Positions 50,342 through 59,413 are shown, numbered from the stretch's first letter. The stretch: 64,000 nucleotides of DNA from Pseudoxanthomonas dokdonensis (GCF_001431405.1 NZ_LDJL01000005.1:62001-126000); one strand, 5' to 3'. Made by a program: numbers and translations. The notes: generated by a model not told the origin, from the letters alone.

Positions 50342-51436
50342 TCAGGGCAATGAACCCTCCAGCAAGCGAGCTGCGGGATTAGCCGCGGCTCCGCCCGTCT
50401 GAAAGTACCCGATCACGCTGGCTACCGCACGGTGTTCGGTCAGTTGCATGATCGCCGGCAGCGCCACGCCTTGGCGACTCGCCTCCGTCACGAACCCGGA
50501 GCGCAAGCTGTGCCCGCCAAAATCCCCCTCCAGCCCGGCCAAGCGCGCCCGCCGCTGCACTATCTCACCTACCGCGGCGGGGGACAGGGCAGGGCCAAGG
50601 CGCTGTTTCCATAGCCGCCTGAAGATCGCGCCTTCGGTGATCCCGGACGCTTCGAGCCAGTCCTTCAAAGCCAAAGCGGCCCGATCGAGCACCGGCTTGT
50701 CCGGCGTCGAGGACGCGCTGACACCGGCCTGCTGGGTCTTGCTGTGCTCGAGGCGATAGATATAGCCCGTGTCGCTGAGCCGGCGCAGATCGCGCAGGTC
50801 TGCGGCGGCAATCTCGCTGCGCCGGCGTCCGCCGCTGGCGAATCCGAAGCAGAGTAGGGCGCGGTCGCGCAGGCCTTCCAGGCTGTCGTCACAGGTGCGC
50901 AGCATCGCCTCCAGTTCGGCCAAGGTGATGGCGGTCTTCTTACGCGGCCGCTCGCCGCGTTTGACTGCGGCCCGGGCGGCCCGGCTGAGCACGGTGCGGA
51001 TCGCCGGCTGCTCGCAGGGATTGGTCACTTGCTTGAGCCGGTGCGCCGTGGACAGCACCGCCACCCGGTGCCGAACCGTGGACAGCGTCCAGGGGCCGGG
51101 CTTCGCCTTCAGGCCCGCCGCGACCAGCGCCTGGTCGACGGCGGGCGGCAGCTCCCAGGCCAGCTCGCCGTCGGCGTTGCGACGTACGACGTGGTCGACC
51201 ACGAACTGCAAGACGACGGCCTCGGGCACCGGCAGTCTCAACTCGATCCCGTAGCGCGCCGCGTGCCAGCCGGCCCAATAGCGCAGAGCGCTGGTGTAGC
51301 TGCGGGTGGTGTTTGCGGCGGCCGCTTCGGCGAGCAGTTCGCGCACCGCGTCGGCGGCCTGTTCGGCCAGCTGAACGGGCAGGGTCAGGGCGGCAACGGG
51401 TTGTGCAAGGCCCGGAATCGCGGGATTATCTTTCAT
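50342..51436 (-). CDS. tyrosine recombinase / integrase
   Basis: 364 residues. N-terminal SAM-like DNA-binding domain (TRSYTSALRYWAGWHAARYG). C-terminal catalytic domain: Arg in SGGRRRSEIAAADL, Lys in HSKT, HSLRSGF (H-x-x-R), H of TEHRAVASV and Tyr in GYFQ. It integrates and excises a mobile element. Sits divergent from a KfrA-like gene. No adjacent tRNA was found, so the attachment site is unknown. A relative's C-terminal fragment lies directly downstream. Confidence 0.93.
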   Translation of the reverse strand: MKDNPAIPGLAQPVAALTLPVQLAEQAADAVRELLAEAAAANTTRSYTSALRYWAGWHAARYGIELRLPVPEAVVLQFVVDHVVRRNADGELAWELPPAVDQALVAAGLKAKPGPWTLSTVRHRVAVLSTAHRLKQVTNPCEQPAIRTVLSRAARAAVKRGERPRKKTAITLAELEAMLRTCDDSLEGLRDRALLCFGFASGGRRRSEIAAADLRDLRRLSDTGYIYRLEHSKTQQAGVSASSTPDKPVLDRAALALKDWLEASGITEGAIFRRLWKQRLGPALSPAAVGEIVQRRARLAGLEGDFGGHSLRSGFVTEASRQGVALPAIMQLTEHRAVASVIGYFQTGGAAANPAARLLEGSLP

Positions 51437-51451
51437 AGTATGTATGTTTTA

Positions 51452-51471
51452 CTACGGATAATGGTCCGTAG
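51452..51471. promoter_or_regulatory. palindrome in the integrase/kfrA divergent promoter
   Basis: CTACGGA-TAATGG-TCCGTAG, perfect 7-base arms, 15 bases upstream of the integrase start. Likely operator of the divergent KfrA-like protein, controlling both promoters. Confidence 0.6.
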
Positions 51472-51538
51472 CCATGATAATCATCACTTATCGTTAGTAC
51501 AACACGGATCCTCACCGATTCGAAGTAGGAGACCCACA

Positions 51539-52477
51539 ATGGCCCGCGGCATCACCGAAACCGACGTGCATACCGCTGCCGATGAATTGGTCGTCGCCGG
51601 CGAACGGCCCACCGTTGATCGCATCCGCGCGCATCTGGGCACCGGCTCCCCGAACACGGTCACGCGTTGGCTGGAGACTTGGTGGCGAGGGCTGGCGCCG
51701 CGTTTGCTCGCTCATAGCGTCCAGCATGCGATACCGGAGTTGCCAGCACCGGTCAGTCGGCTGGCGCAGCAGCTCTGGGAGCAGGCGGTGGGCATTGCCC
51801 GAAACGACGCCGAACAGGGCGTGGTGCAGGACCGGCTTCAGCTGGATGCGCAGCGCCGTGACCTAGAGAGCCGGGAAGGGGAGCGGCAGGCGCAGCTACG
51901 CGACGCGGCAGCCGCCGCAGACCAAGCGAGCCAGGCACTGGCGGCCACCGAGCAGCGTCTGGCTGACCTGCTGCGGGCGAACGATCTGCAGCAGGAGCAG
52001 ATCCGAGACCTGAGCGGGCAACGCGCGAGCCTGGAGGCACGCAGTGCGCGTTTGGAGGCTGACCTCCACGCCGCTCAACAGCGCGCAACACAGCGCGAGG
52101 AAAGTCTGATCGCCGAACGCGATGCCCAAGCCCAGCACCTGCGGGCGCTGGAGGACCGGGCGCATGGCGAGATAGATCGCGCTCGCCAGGAAACCAAGGG
52201 AGTGCGCAGCCAGCTGGCAGCCTTGCAACGCAGTAGCGAGGCCCTTCGACAGGAGCGAGAGGCCGCCCAGGCCGCCTCGGCGGCCGCGCAACGCGAGGCC
52301 GGGGTGCAGCGCGGCCGGGCCGACACGCTAGAGCAGCAGTTGGCTGGGTTTGGCGAGTTGCCTGCGGCTTTGCAGGCCACGTTGGCGCGGCTGCAGGCAC
52401 CCAAGCCGCGTCTACGCAAAGCGAACGCGCCGCCCACGGCCAAAGCAGGCCATGGGCGACGCAAAAGCTCGTCTTAG
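51539..52477 (+). CDS. kfrA: KfrA-like coiled-coil DNA-binding protein
   Basis: 312 residues, ATG 51539. Residues 1-60 are the KfrA N-terminal domain (GITETDVHTAADELVVAGERPTVDRIRAHLGTGSPNTVTRWLETWW), a helix-turn-helix. The rest is a long coiled coil (about 90-285, Gln/Glu/Arg/Ala heptads). KfrA acts as repressor and structural protein on plasmids and integrative elements. The C-terminal tail KAGHGRRKSSS is basic. Divergent from the integrase across a palindrome. Confidence 0.9.
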   Translation: MARGITETDVHTAADELVVAGERPTVDRIRAHLGTGSPNTVTRWLETWWRGLAPRLLAHSVQHAIPELPAPVSRLAQQLWEQAVGIARNDAEQGVVQDRLQLDAQRRDLESREGERQAQLRDAAAAADQASQALAATEQRLADLLRANDLQQEQIRDLSGQRASLEARSARLEADLHAAQQRATQREESLIAERDAQAQHLRALEDRAHGEIDRARQETKGVRSQLAALQRSSEALRQEREAAQAASAAAQREAGVQRGRADTLEQQLAGFGELPAALQATLARLQAPKPRLRKANAPPTAKAGHGRRKSSS

Positions 52478-52649
52478 CATTGCTCGAGGCTAATGGCGGC
52501 CTTCCAATTGCTGTCGCTTAGCCATACTGGTGGAGCTCACCTACACACATTCACTAGCGGATTATCGGACCGATTGGTCTGGGCCCGTAGGACTTGAATT
52601 GACCTGATCAGCGGCGCAGAATGCATCTAGGGGCACACGGGGTGGGGAC
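52478..52649. other. 172-base promoter region before hxsD
   Basis: No gene. Possible promoter TTGACC (52599) with a loosely matching -10 about 17 bases downstream. Low support. Confidence 0.35.
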
Positions 52650-52952
52650 ATGGATAGCATCGAGCTTGAACTCGACGCGATGTTTTTCGACGTGGACGTT
52701 ATTGCGCGGACGGCATACCGGTACTCCGGCGACTTCTACGTGCTCGTAAAGAGCGCCGGCGCAAATCACGTGGTTACATTAAGACCACGCACGTCTGACA
52801 TTGATATGGCCGACTTGGCAGCGCGGTTCCAGACCGACGCGTGTGATGACCGTTTGCGCGCCCAAGTGGCACTACACACCGGCGATCTGCAGCGCCTGCT
52901 CATGCGCGAGGCACTGGAGAGTGCCGAACCCAAAGGTGATAACCGACTGTGA
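52650..52952 (+). CDS. hxsD: His-Xaa-Ser system protein HxsD
   Basis: 100 residues, GTGGGGACATG leader. Small alpha/beta protein (LDAMFFDVDVIARTAYRYSGDFYVLVKS...VVTLRPRTSDIDMADLAARFQ) matching HxsD, the short partner of the radical-SAM maturases. Its stop overlaps the HxsB start (GTGA). Role in the pathway is not established; it may present the HxsA substrate. Confidence 0.85.
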   Translation: MDSIELELDAMFFDVDVIARTAYRYSGDFYVLVKSAGANHVVTLRPRTSDIDMADLAARFQTDACDDRLRAQVALHTGDLQRLLMREALESAEPKGDNRL

Positions 52953-54445
52953 AGTTCCAGCCAGCCTCTGCATTCGTTGGCGGACCTGCGTCCTACCAGT
53001 TGCTGCCGCTGCGCTTTCGTCGGCTCCCTTGGGATTCAGCACGCGTCTTTGTTAGCTCGGCGGCGGGCGACTGGTTGACCTGTCGCCATGAGGAACTGGC
53101 CTCGTTGTTGAAAGGCGAGCTACCCCTCGATTCGGCCTTGATGCAGGACCTGCAGGCGCGCCACATCGTGGCCGGGCCGCTGGATTCCCTTACCTTGGCG
53201 CCCTTGCTCTCGCAACTGCGGACGCGCAAAGGTTACATGGAGGGCGGCCCCGCATTGCATATCGTGGTGGTGTCGTTGCGATGCCATCATTCATGTAGCT
53301 ATTGCCAAGTCTCACGCCAAGACACGCAGCAGCGTCAGTTCGATATGCGTGAGGCGCACAACGCAAAACTGGTGGAGCGCCTGTTCCAGTGGCCCTCGCC
53401 GACATTGACGATCGAGTTCCAAGGCGGCGAGCCCTTACTACACTTTGAGCAAGTCAAAGCGCTGACCGAATTGATCCAAGCGCGCAATCGAACGGAAGGA
53501 AGGGCACTTCGCTTCGTCATTGCCTCTACGCTTCATGGCGTCACTAACACGCAGTTGGATTTCTTCGGACTGCATCATTTCGAGCTCTCAACCTCACTCG
53601 ACGGCCCCGCCTGGCTGCATAACGCTAATCGTCCGATACCTTCGCGCGACAGCTATGAGCGCACGGTTGCCGGCATTGGACGCGCGCGCCAGGTCCTCGG
53701 CCACGACAGCGTGTCCGCGCTGACCACATTGACCGCAAAAAGCCTGACCGCCCCAGAGGCCATCATCGAAGAGTATCGCCTCCAAGGATTTCACAGCATT
53801 TCGCTGCGCCCCCTGAGTCCCTATGGCTTTGCGAGAAAGACCGCCCATCGCATTGGATACAGCATGCGTGACTTCCTAGTTTTCTACCGCAAGGCACTGG
53901 ACGCGATTATCCAGCTGAACGCGAACGGCTATGCGCTTGAAGAGACGCACGCCAGCCTGCTGCTGACCCAGCTACTGACTCCCTTCAGCCATGGCTATGT
54001 AGATCTTCGCTCACCGATGGGCGCGGGCGTTGGCGCGGTGGTCTATGATTACGATGGACGGGTCTACCCCTCGGATGAGGCCCGCATGCTCGCTGCCCAA
54101 GGGGAAGACAGGTTCTGCTTGGGCACCCTGGATCAGTCCGTGCATGAGTGGTTGACCTCGCCGGCCATGCAAGAACTTCAGGCCGGTGGCGTGGCAGAGG
54201 CGCTGCCAGGCTGCTCCGATTGTGCGTACGTCCCCCTGTGCGGCGCCGATCCTGTAGACCATTTCGCGCGCCAAGGTGATGTCATCGGACATCGACCCAG
54301 CTCGGACTTCTGTACCAAGCAAATGGGCTTGTTCGACCTGTTGCTGGAACGCATGGAGCAGGCGAGTTCTACCGAGCGGCGCATCTTGGAAGGGTGGGCG
54401 ATCGGAGCCAGACAGATCGCCCCTGCTCTTGAGCCTGTGCACTGA
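52949..54445 (+). CDS. hxsB: radical-SAM maturase HxsB (SPASM)
   Basis: 498 residues from GTG 52949. CxxxCxxC motif C112-C116-C119 (RCHHSCSYCQ) binds the radical SAM cluster. GGEPLL follows, with a TIM-barrel core. C-terminal SPASM-type cysteines C422, C425 and C431 (GCSDCAYVPLCGADP) and a late FC bind auxiliary clusters. Such enzymes crosslink or epimerise residues in ribosomal peptides. In Hxs systems, the substrate is the HxS-repeat of HxsA. Overlaps HxsC by TGATG. Confidence 0.92.
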   Translation: MKFQPASAFVGGPASYQLLPLRFRRLPWDSARVFVSSAAGDWLTCRHEELASLLKGELPLDSALMQDLQARHIVAGPLDSLTLAPLLSQLRTRKGYMEGGPALHIVVVSLRCHHSCSYCQVSRQDTQQRQFDMREAHNAKLVERLFQWPSPTLTIEFQGGEPLLHFEQVKALTELIQARNRTEGRALRFVIASTLHGVTNTQLDFFGLHHFELSTSLDGPAWLHNANRPIPSRDSYERTVAGIGRARQVLGHDSVSALTTLTAKSLTAPEAIIEEYRLQGFHSISLRPLSPYGFARKTAHRIGYSMRDFLVFYRKALDAIIQLNANGYALEETHASLLLTQLLTPFSHGYVDLRSPMGAGVGAVVYDYDGRVYPSDEARMLAAQGEDRFCLGTLDQSVHEWLTSPAMQELQAGGVAEALPGCSDCAYVPLCGADPVDHFARQGDVIGHRPSSDFCTKQMGLFDLLLERMEQASSTERRILEGWAIGARQIAPALEPVH

Positions 54446-55620
54446 TGCGCCCACAGCAAGCCAAGGCGGAGTTCCATGGCATGGACTACGGTCACTTCAA
54501 AGTGGCTGACCTGAAGGAGTTTGCGGGCGGAGCTTATCCGCTGGAGCAGATGTTGCTGGATGTGCGTACGCTGAGCCTGCGTGAGACGGATACACTATTC
54601 AGCCTGCCCTGGGCGGGCTTTCTGGTGGACCACGCCAATCAGGCGCCCATAGGTCGACCTTGGGTGCGATATGAGGCGGATGAAAACTGGGCATCGCCAG
54701 GCGATGTTCTAGAACTCCAGCCGTCGTCTGGGCGTGTCGCACTGCGCTATCGCCGCGGCGACAACGGGAACGTGCTGTTTGCGACCGAACAGTGCAACAG
54801 CTATTGCCTGATGTGCTCTCAGCCACCGCGCGCAGTGGATGATCTATGGAGGGTCGAACAACTCCATGCCTTGATTGAACTGATCGACAAAGACGAGCCA
54901 TCGATCGCCATCAGTGGAGGCGAGCCGATGCTCCTGGGAGAAGGCCTGGTTGACGTGATTGCGCATTGCCACGCCGCGCTGCCCCAGACGCACGTCCATG
55001 TCCTCTCGAACGGGCGGTTGGCGGGGGATGGCACGTATGCCGCACGGTTCACCGGCTTGCACGAATCGCTGACCTGGGGCATTCCGCTCTATGGGGATAC
55101 TTCGATGCTGCATGACTACATCGTCCAGCGCCAGGGGGCCTTCGCTCAAACACTTCGCGGGTTATACGCCCTTGAGCAAGCAAAGCAGCGGGTCGAGATA
55201 CGAGTTGTGCTCGTCAAGGACGTGGTGCACCGCCTTGAGGCGATCGCGCGCTACATTTATCGCAACCTGCCATTTGTGGAACATGTTGCCCTCATGGGCG
55301 TGGAGCCCATCGGCTTCGCCAAGGCCCACCGGGAAGCGCTCTGGATGGATCCCATGGACATAACCGATGCGTTGGAAGGGGCCGTAGACTTTCTGAGCTC
55401 GCGCAACATTGCCGTCTCGCTCTACAACTTGCCGCTTTGTACGCTGCCGCCACGCCTATGGCCGTTCTCGCGACAAAGCATTTCGCATTGGAAACAGAAC
55501 TACCGTCCCGAATGCGCACCTTGTCAGGTTCGTGATCGATGCGGGGGGTTCTTTTCCTGGGTGACGCCGGACTGGTTGAGCCGCGGCATCGCACCGATCA
55601 ATCAACGAGAGCCAGCCTGA
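54445..55620 (+). CDS. hxsC: radical-SAM maturase HxsC
   Basis: 391 residues. Radical SAM motif C117-C121-C124 (EQCNSYCLMCSQPP) and SGGEPMLL. The C-terminal CAPCQVRDRCGGFFSW carries further Cys, likely an auxiliary iron-sulfur site. The N-terminal ~100 residues are a separate domain. Second maturase of the system, probably acting with HxsB. Start overlaps HxsB stop; stop overlaps HxsA start (TGATG). Confidence 0.92.
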   Translation: MRPQQAKAEFHGMDYGHFKVADLKEFAGGAYPLEQMLLDVRTLSLRETDTLFSLPWAGFLVDHANQAPIGRPWVRYEADENWASPGDVLELQPSSGRVALRYRRGDNGNVLFATEQCNSYCLMCSQPPRAVDDLWRVEQLHALIELIDKDEPSIAISGGEPMLLGEGLVDVIAHCHAALPQTHVHVLSNGRLAGDGTYAARFTGLHESLTWGIPLYGDTSMLHDYIVQRQGAFAQTLRGLYALEQAKQRVEIRVVLVKDVVHRLEAIARYIYRNLPFVEHVALMGVEPIGFAKAHREALWMDPMDITDALEGAVDFLSSRNIAVSLYNLPLCTLPPRLWPFSRQSISHWKQNYRPECAPCQVRDRCGGFFSWVTPDWLSRGIAPINQREPA

Positions 55621-56270
55621 TGAGCAAGACCCTTGCAGTCGCAACCGCCATTATCAATGGCGCAAGCCCTCTAGGCGGCTTGGCTGACCAGGGCTGGCAG
55701 GCCAGTGGCCTTATGGACTTAGTCCTCAACGAGAGCAAGTTCACGACGACGCTAACCGCGCCACTGAACCACGAGCAGTTCAACATGTACGCGCGTCACC
55801 GCTCACATAGCTCACACCGCTCGCATAGCTCTCATCGGTCGCACAGTTCTCACTATTCGGGCAGTGGCGGGTCATACCGAGCCCCAACCTATACTCCGCC
55901 GCCTCCACCGCCACCGCCACCGCCACCGGCTACGTATCAACCGGCACCGCGATCTTCGTACAACGACAGCAGCACCACGTCTTCGGGATCAAGCTCCGGT
56001 TCGAACTCACAACCTCTGACGCTCGAACCGGTACAGCGATCCAAGCAGAATCTCACTCCGCGCCCTAGTTCCGACCAGCTGCAACTCATGATCATGCGCG
56101 TGCAAGCAGCTCTCTACGCGCGCGGCTATGATCCGGGCGCGATAGATGGGGTGATGGGGATGCAAACGAAGGCCGCTTTGGCCTCTTTTCAAACAGCCCA
56201 CGGCCTGCCAGCGACGGGTACCATGACTACGCCCACTTTGAACGCCTTGGGAGTCGCCCTTTCGCCATGA
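55620..56270 (+). CDS. hxsA: His-Xaa-Ser repeat precursor HxsA with peptidoglycan-binding domain
   Basis: 216 residues. Residues 60-80 are seven consecutive His-x-Ser triplets (HRS HSS HRS HSS HRS HSS HYS), followed by GSGG. Then a proline-rich linker with PPPPPPPPPPP (about 93-103), a Ser-rich region, and a C-terminal PG_binding_1 domain (MIMRVQAALYARGYDPGAID...KAALASFQTAHGLP). So the modified repeat appears to be displayed on peptidoglycan. The leader (residues 1-50) has no classical signal peptide. Stop overlaps the next start (ATGA). Confidence 0.9.
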   Translation: MSKTLAVATAIINGASPLGGLADQGWQASGLMDLVLNESKFTTTLTAPLNHEQFNMYARHRSHSSHRSHSSHRSHSSHYSGSGGSYRAPTYTPPPPPPPPPPPATYQPAPRSSYNDSSTTSSGSSSGSNSQPLTLEPVQRSKQNLTPRPSSDQLQLMIMRVQAALYARGYDPGAIDGVMGMQTKAALASFQTAHGLPATGTMTTPTLNALGVALSP

Positions 56271-56740
56271 TTCGAGCTTCATACGTCGAAGTACTTATCG
56301 TGGCAATGCTGGCGACCAATCTGGTTGCATGCGGCGGACCGAGTGGAGGAGGGCGCTACTCAGAGCCGAGCGACGATATTGAGTTGCATTCGGAAGACGC
56401 TGGAGACGCTGCACGGCAATCTGTCTATGACGACTACGGCGCCAACAGTGATGGAACCTCTGCCGATGCGATGCGGGTAGATGCCTATGACGTAGAAGAC
56501 AGCGGGAACTATGTTTGCACGCAGGACTGCTCTGGTCACGAGGCAGGATTTGTCTGGGCGCAGGAGAACGATTTAAGTGATGGCTCCGACTGTGGCGGAA
56601 ACTCACAATCATTTGTAGAGGGATGCGAAGCGTTCGTGGAGGATCGTCAGCAATTGGCCGATGAGTCCGCGCAAGCTGAGGCTGAGCGTGCGGCTGAAGA
56701 TGCGCAGTACGCTGACGAGCCGGACTGGGAAGAGGAATGA
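56267..56740 (+). CDS. Cys-rich lipoprotein of the hxs operon
   Basis: 157 residues. Lipobox VACG (C22) after a hydrophobic start. An acidic, Asp/Glu-rich middle, then a Cys cluster VCTQDCSGHEAGFVWAQEN...DCGG...EGCEAFVED. This CTQDCSGHEAG motif recurs in secreted proteins of unknown function. ATGA overlap with hxsA and with the following gene suggests participation in the same system, perhaps as surface partner or protease inhibitor. Confidence 0.72.
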   Translation: MIRASYVEVLIVAMLATNLVACGGPSGGGRYSEPSDDIELHSEDAGDAARQSVYDDYGANSDGTSADAMRVDAYDVEDSGNYVCTQDCSGHEAGFVWAQENDLSDGSDCGGNSQSFVEGCEAFVEDRQQLADESAQAEAERAAEDAQYADEPDWEEE

Positions 56741-57378
56741 ACACAAGCGAAGAGATCACGATCGATGTCGACAGGGCGCACGAGTTGTTCGACGTGCTTG
56801 AGCAGGTAATTGATCACCCTTTTTATGATGACTCCGAAAGACTCGGATTGAGCGTCGTACTGGCCGACGCCTCCCTTGACTTTGCCTTCTCCGTCAGACT
56901 GCTATGCGTCAGTGGTCAGTTACTCGGGGCAAGTACCTGCCTGCGTTCCCAGTTCGAGGCGCTGACAAGAAGTGTGTGGGCTTTCCACTGCGCCACCGAC
57001 AATCAAGTGGCACGTCTCAACCAGACCGATCTGTCGATGGAGACACAACAGGGAGCGAAGAACATCCCGCAGGCAAGTGAGATGCTGAGCGAGCTGGAAA
57101 AGCGACCTAACCTTTTTGGCGTGACCGCGGCACTAAGAGAGTTCAGAGACTGCGCCTGGCAACCACTCAATTCTTTTGTACACGCCGGGATTCACGCCAT
57201 ACATCGAATACGATTCGGGTCCCCGCCAAAATTGATGGAGCAGACGTTTAGGATTTCAAACGGCTTCTGCTACCTGGCCTACAACCACTTGGGGACACTG
57301 ACAGGTGTACCTGGCATCCAAAAAGAGATCATGGCCGCTAGTGTTTGCTTCTCAAGCGTGCTTCCTGACCCTGTCTAG
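56737..57378 (+). CDS. putative helical protein of unknown function
   Basis: 213 residues, start overlapping the lipoprotein stop (ATGA). All-helical: LSVVLADASLDFAFSVRLLCVSGQLLGASTCLRSQFEALTRSVWAFHCA and a later SFVHAGIHAIHRI. The pattern RxQFEALxRxVWxxH with a later xxxHAGxxA resembles HEPN-related or DUF6988-type proteins near mobile DNA. That is a suggestion only. Continues the hxs operon transcript. Confidence 0.6.
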   Translation: MNTSEEITIDVDRAHELFDVLEQVIDHPFYDDSERLGLSVVLADASLDFAFSVRLLCVSGQLLGASTCLRSQFEALTRSVWAFHCATDNQVARLNQTDLSMETQQGAKNIPQASEMLSELEKRPNLFGVTAALREFRDCAWQPLNSFVHAGIHAIHRIRFGSPPKLMEQTFRISNGFCYLAYNHLGTLTGVPGIQKEIMAASVCFSSVLPDPV

Positions 57379-57428
57379 ATGCAGAGGGCCCGAACGCCAG
57401 ACGGGGAAGGGGAAGGGGGGGGAAGAGT

Positions 57429-58181
57429 GTGACCGACGAACGGATCCCGATTTCAGCAAGCTCATTGGCGAAATTCATCGCCATGTTGTCTGCGCCGTAC
57501 GGTTTTGCCATCGCGGCGTTCTACTTGTTCGCCTTCTGGAGCAAGGTCGGCATCAATCCCTATCAACATGCCAGTGCGGCTGAGCTGTTGGGTACGGCAA
57601 TCGGAAGCCTTACATTGCTCGGTGTCTTCTTTGTATTCGGGGTCATCATCGGCCTATGGCTTGGCCAGAAGACACCGAACCTGAGCGAGAAATCGCTTAA
57701 GTACCTACCGTTTCTATTCGCAGCGAGCTTGATCGTAGCCATTGGACTCTGGGTCTGGCTATTAGTCATTGGCAACCCGCTGCACTGGATTCTTCTGGGC
57801 TTGGGCCTGAACTTCTTTACCGTCTTAGTGCTAGCGCAAAGTAAATGGCTCAAACGCTGGCTCCCGGAACCAAGCTTGGTTCTTGTCTTTGCACTGCTGT
57901 TAGCCTACATACCGTGCGCTGTCACGTACTACGGCAAGAGCGAAGTCACCACGCTCACGAGTGTGGAAAAAGGGCTGCACGTTGATCTTGCACTAAGCGA
58001 AATTGGTGCAGACGTTCCAGCGCCCGCACTGTATGTGGGGCAGGTAGGGAGCACGAACGTGCTTTACAGCCCTCAGGCTCGACTCACCACACTGGTACCC
58101 AAAGACCGGCGGATCGCATACCGAACTCCTATGACCGTACAGGTGAAGCACACAATACCGTCAGCGCAGGCAGACCCCTGA
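57429..58181 (+). CDS. multi-helix membrane protein, unknown
   Basis: 250 residues from GTG 57429 with GGGGGGAAGAG leader. About five membrane helices (near residues 20-38, 55-78, 91-112, 116-135, 148-168). The C-terminal ~80 residues form a soluble domain (LHVDLALSEIGADVPAPALYVGQVGSTNVLYSPQ). No family recognised. Lower GC than flanking chromosome genes. Confidence 0.65.
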   Translation: MTDERIPISASSLAKFIAMLSAPYGFAIAAFYLFAFWSKVGINPYQHASAAELLGTAIGSLTLLGVFFVFGVIIGLWLGQKTPNLSEKSLKYLPFLFAASLIVAIGLWVWLLVIGNPLHWILLGLGLNFFTVLVLAQSKWLKRWLPEPSLVLVFALLLAYIPCAVTYYGKSEVTTLTSVEKGLHVDLALSEIGADVPAPALYVGQVGSTNVLYSPQARLTTLVPKDRRIAYRTPMTVQVKHTIPSAQADP

Positions 58182-58333
58182 CACCGACTCCGTACATAAG
58201 GAATGTTATGCGAAGTAAGTTATTGATATTACTATATATTTCACTCAAAAGCAATTGACCTGGCAGCCACATCCACAGTCGTTACCGCAAGCTTGTAAGC
58301 TAAGTATTCCTTAGTCATAGATCAGGCAGTCGC
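58182..58333. other. AT-rich intergenic region
   Basis: 152 bases, AT-rich around 58,210-58,250 (TTATTGATATTACTATATATT). TAAGGAAT (58197) and ATTCCTTA (58306) form a long-range inverted pair. Promoter for the downstream small gene is likely here. Confidence 0.4.
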
Positions 58334-58606
58334 ATGACCATGCCCAGCGAGCGAACACGGAACGCGCTCCAAGCGGGTGCGTTTCTGAAAGAACTAGCTG
58401 CCAACAAGGCGGTGCCTAAAGCGGTTAGGGAAGAGGCGTATCGACTGCTTCGGCACTATCCGACGGTCAGCGACATCGAGGCCATCGCGGAGCACGAAGA
58501 GCGGCTGCAGGAGCTGACCAAGTCGGCCTTCGTACGCCCGTATCTGGCGAGCAAAATTGAGGCAGACTGGTTTCGCAGCTATCCCTTGGGCCCCCACCGG
58601 ATTTGA
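58334..58606 (+). CDS. BPSL0761-family protein
   Basis: 90 residues. The start MTMPSERTRNALQAGAFLKELA and VREEAYRLLRHYPTVSDIEAIA match the small BPSL0761 family found next to mobile elements in proteobacteria. Function unknown. Three bases separate it from the SseB-like gene. Confidence 0.75.
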   Translation: MTMPSERTRNALQAGAFLKELAANKAVPKAVREEAYRLLRHYPTVSDIEAIAEHEERLQELTKSAFVRPYLASKIEADWFRSYPLGPHRI

Positions 58607-58609
58607 ACT

Positions 58610-59413
58610 TTGAAACGACCTATCCGCCCACAAGCAGGTGGAACGGCTTCGGCAGAAGCAGACCTGGAAGCCGCTCTGGAGCGCGCCCGCGAAAGCTACG
58701 AGGAAGAGCAGGCGTTCTTCCGACGACTGCTGGATGCCCCCGTCTATGTGCACGCACCGGTATCGGACGACTCCAAAACACCCAGGCTCGTCCAGTTCCG
58801 CCATCCCGACGGGTTTGATGCCATCCCGTTCTTCCTTTCACTCGCCAAGGCGCAGTTGGCAAGCTCTTCGGCCGTGAAGATACTGGCGGTGATGGGTCGG
58901 GACCTTTTGGCTGGCACACGTGGCGCCACCCTCATGTTCAACCCCAATGACGGTGGCTCCGTCCTATACCCGGAAGAAGTCGCGACACTACTGGAAACCG
59001 GGTTCTTGGCCAGAGTAGAAAAGCTCCCGACGTCCGCAATGGATGTGAGGCCTGCGCGCAGTGCGCCAGGCTGGCTCGGTCCCGCGATCTCAGCGAGCCT
59101 CCAGCAGGCCAGTTTCGTGTCGGCGGCCTATGTTTTGGAGACGGCCCCATCAGCCACGGGCAGTCAGCAACCAGGATTACTCATCTGGCTTGTGGCCGAC
59201 ATGGTCCATGCTGAACGGGCTGCCAGACTGGTCATGACCGCGATCCAACCTCTGTGTCGGGACTTAGACTGCATCATCGACCTAACAATTCACGACATGA
59301 CAAAGCCATTGCCCGCACCCTTGGAAGACCCCGAGTTCGTACCGGTGTTCACCAGAACAGTTGGCGCGGATTCCCGAGCTACCGGAAGGGGAAAGGAAAC
59401 AAGGGATCCGTGA
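58610..59413 (+). CDS. SseB-like protein
   Basis: 267 residues from TTG 58610. Core FRRLLDAPVYVHAPVSD...LVQFRHPDGFDAIPFFLSLAKAQLA...ALAVMGRDLLAGTRGATLMFNPNDGGSVLYPEEVATLL fits the SseB N-terminal domain (binding and scaffold protein, known from Salmonella and serine-sensitivity enhancer). The start is uncertain because no ATG is available in frame near it. Confidence 0.7.
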   Translation: MKRPIRPQAGGTASAEADLEAALERARESYEEEQAFFRRLLDAPVYVHAPVSDDSKTPRLVQFRHPDGFDAIPFFLSLAKAQLASSSAVKILAVMGRDLLAGTRGATLMFNPNDGGSVLYPEEVATLLETGFLARVEKLPTSAMDVRPARSAPGWLGPAISASLQQASFVSAAYVLETAPSATGSQQPGLLIWLVADMVHAERAARLVMTAIQPLCRDLDCIIDLTIHDMTKPLPAPLEDPEFVPVFTRTVGADSRATGRGKETRDP

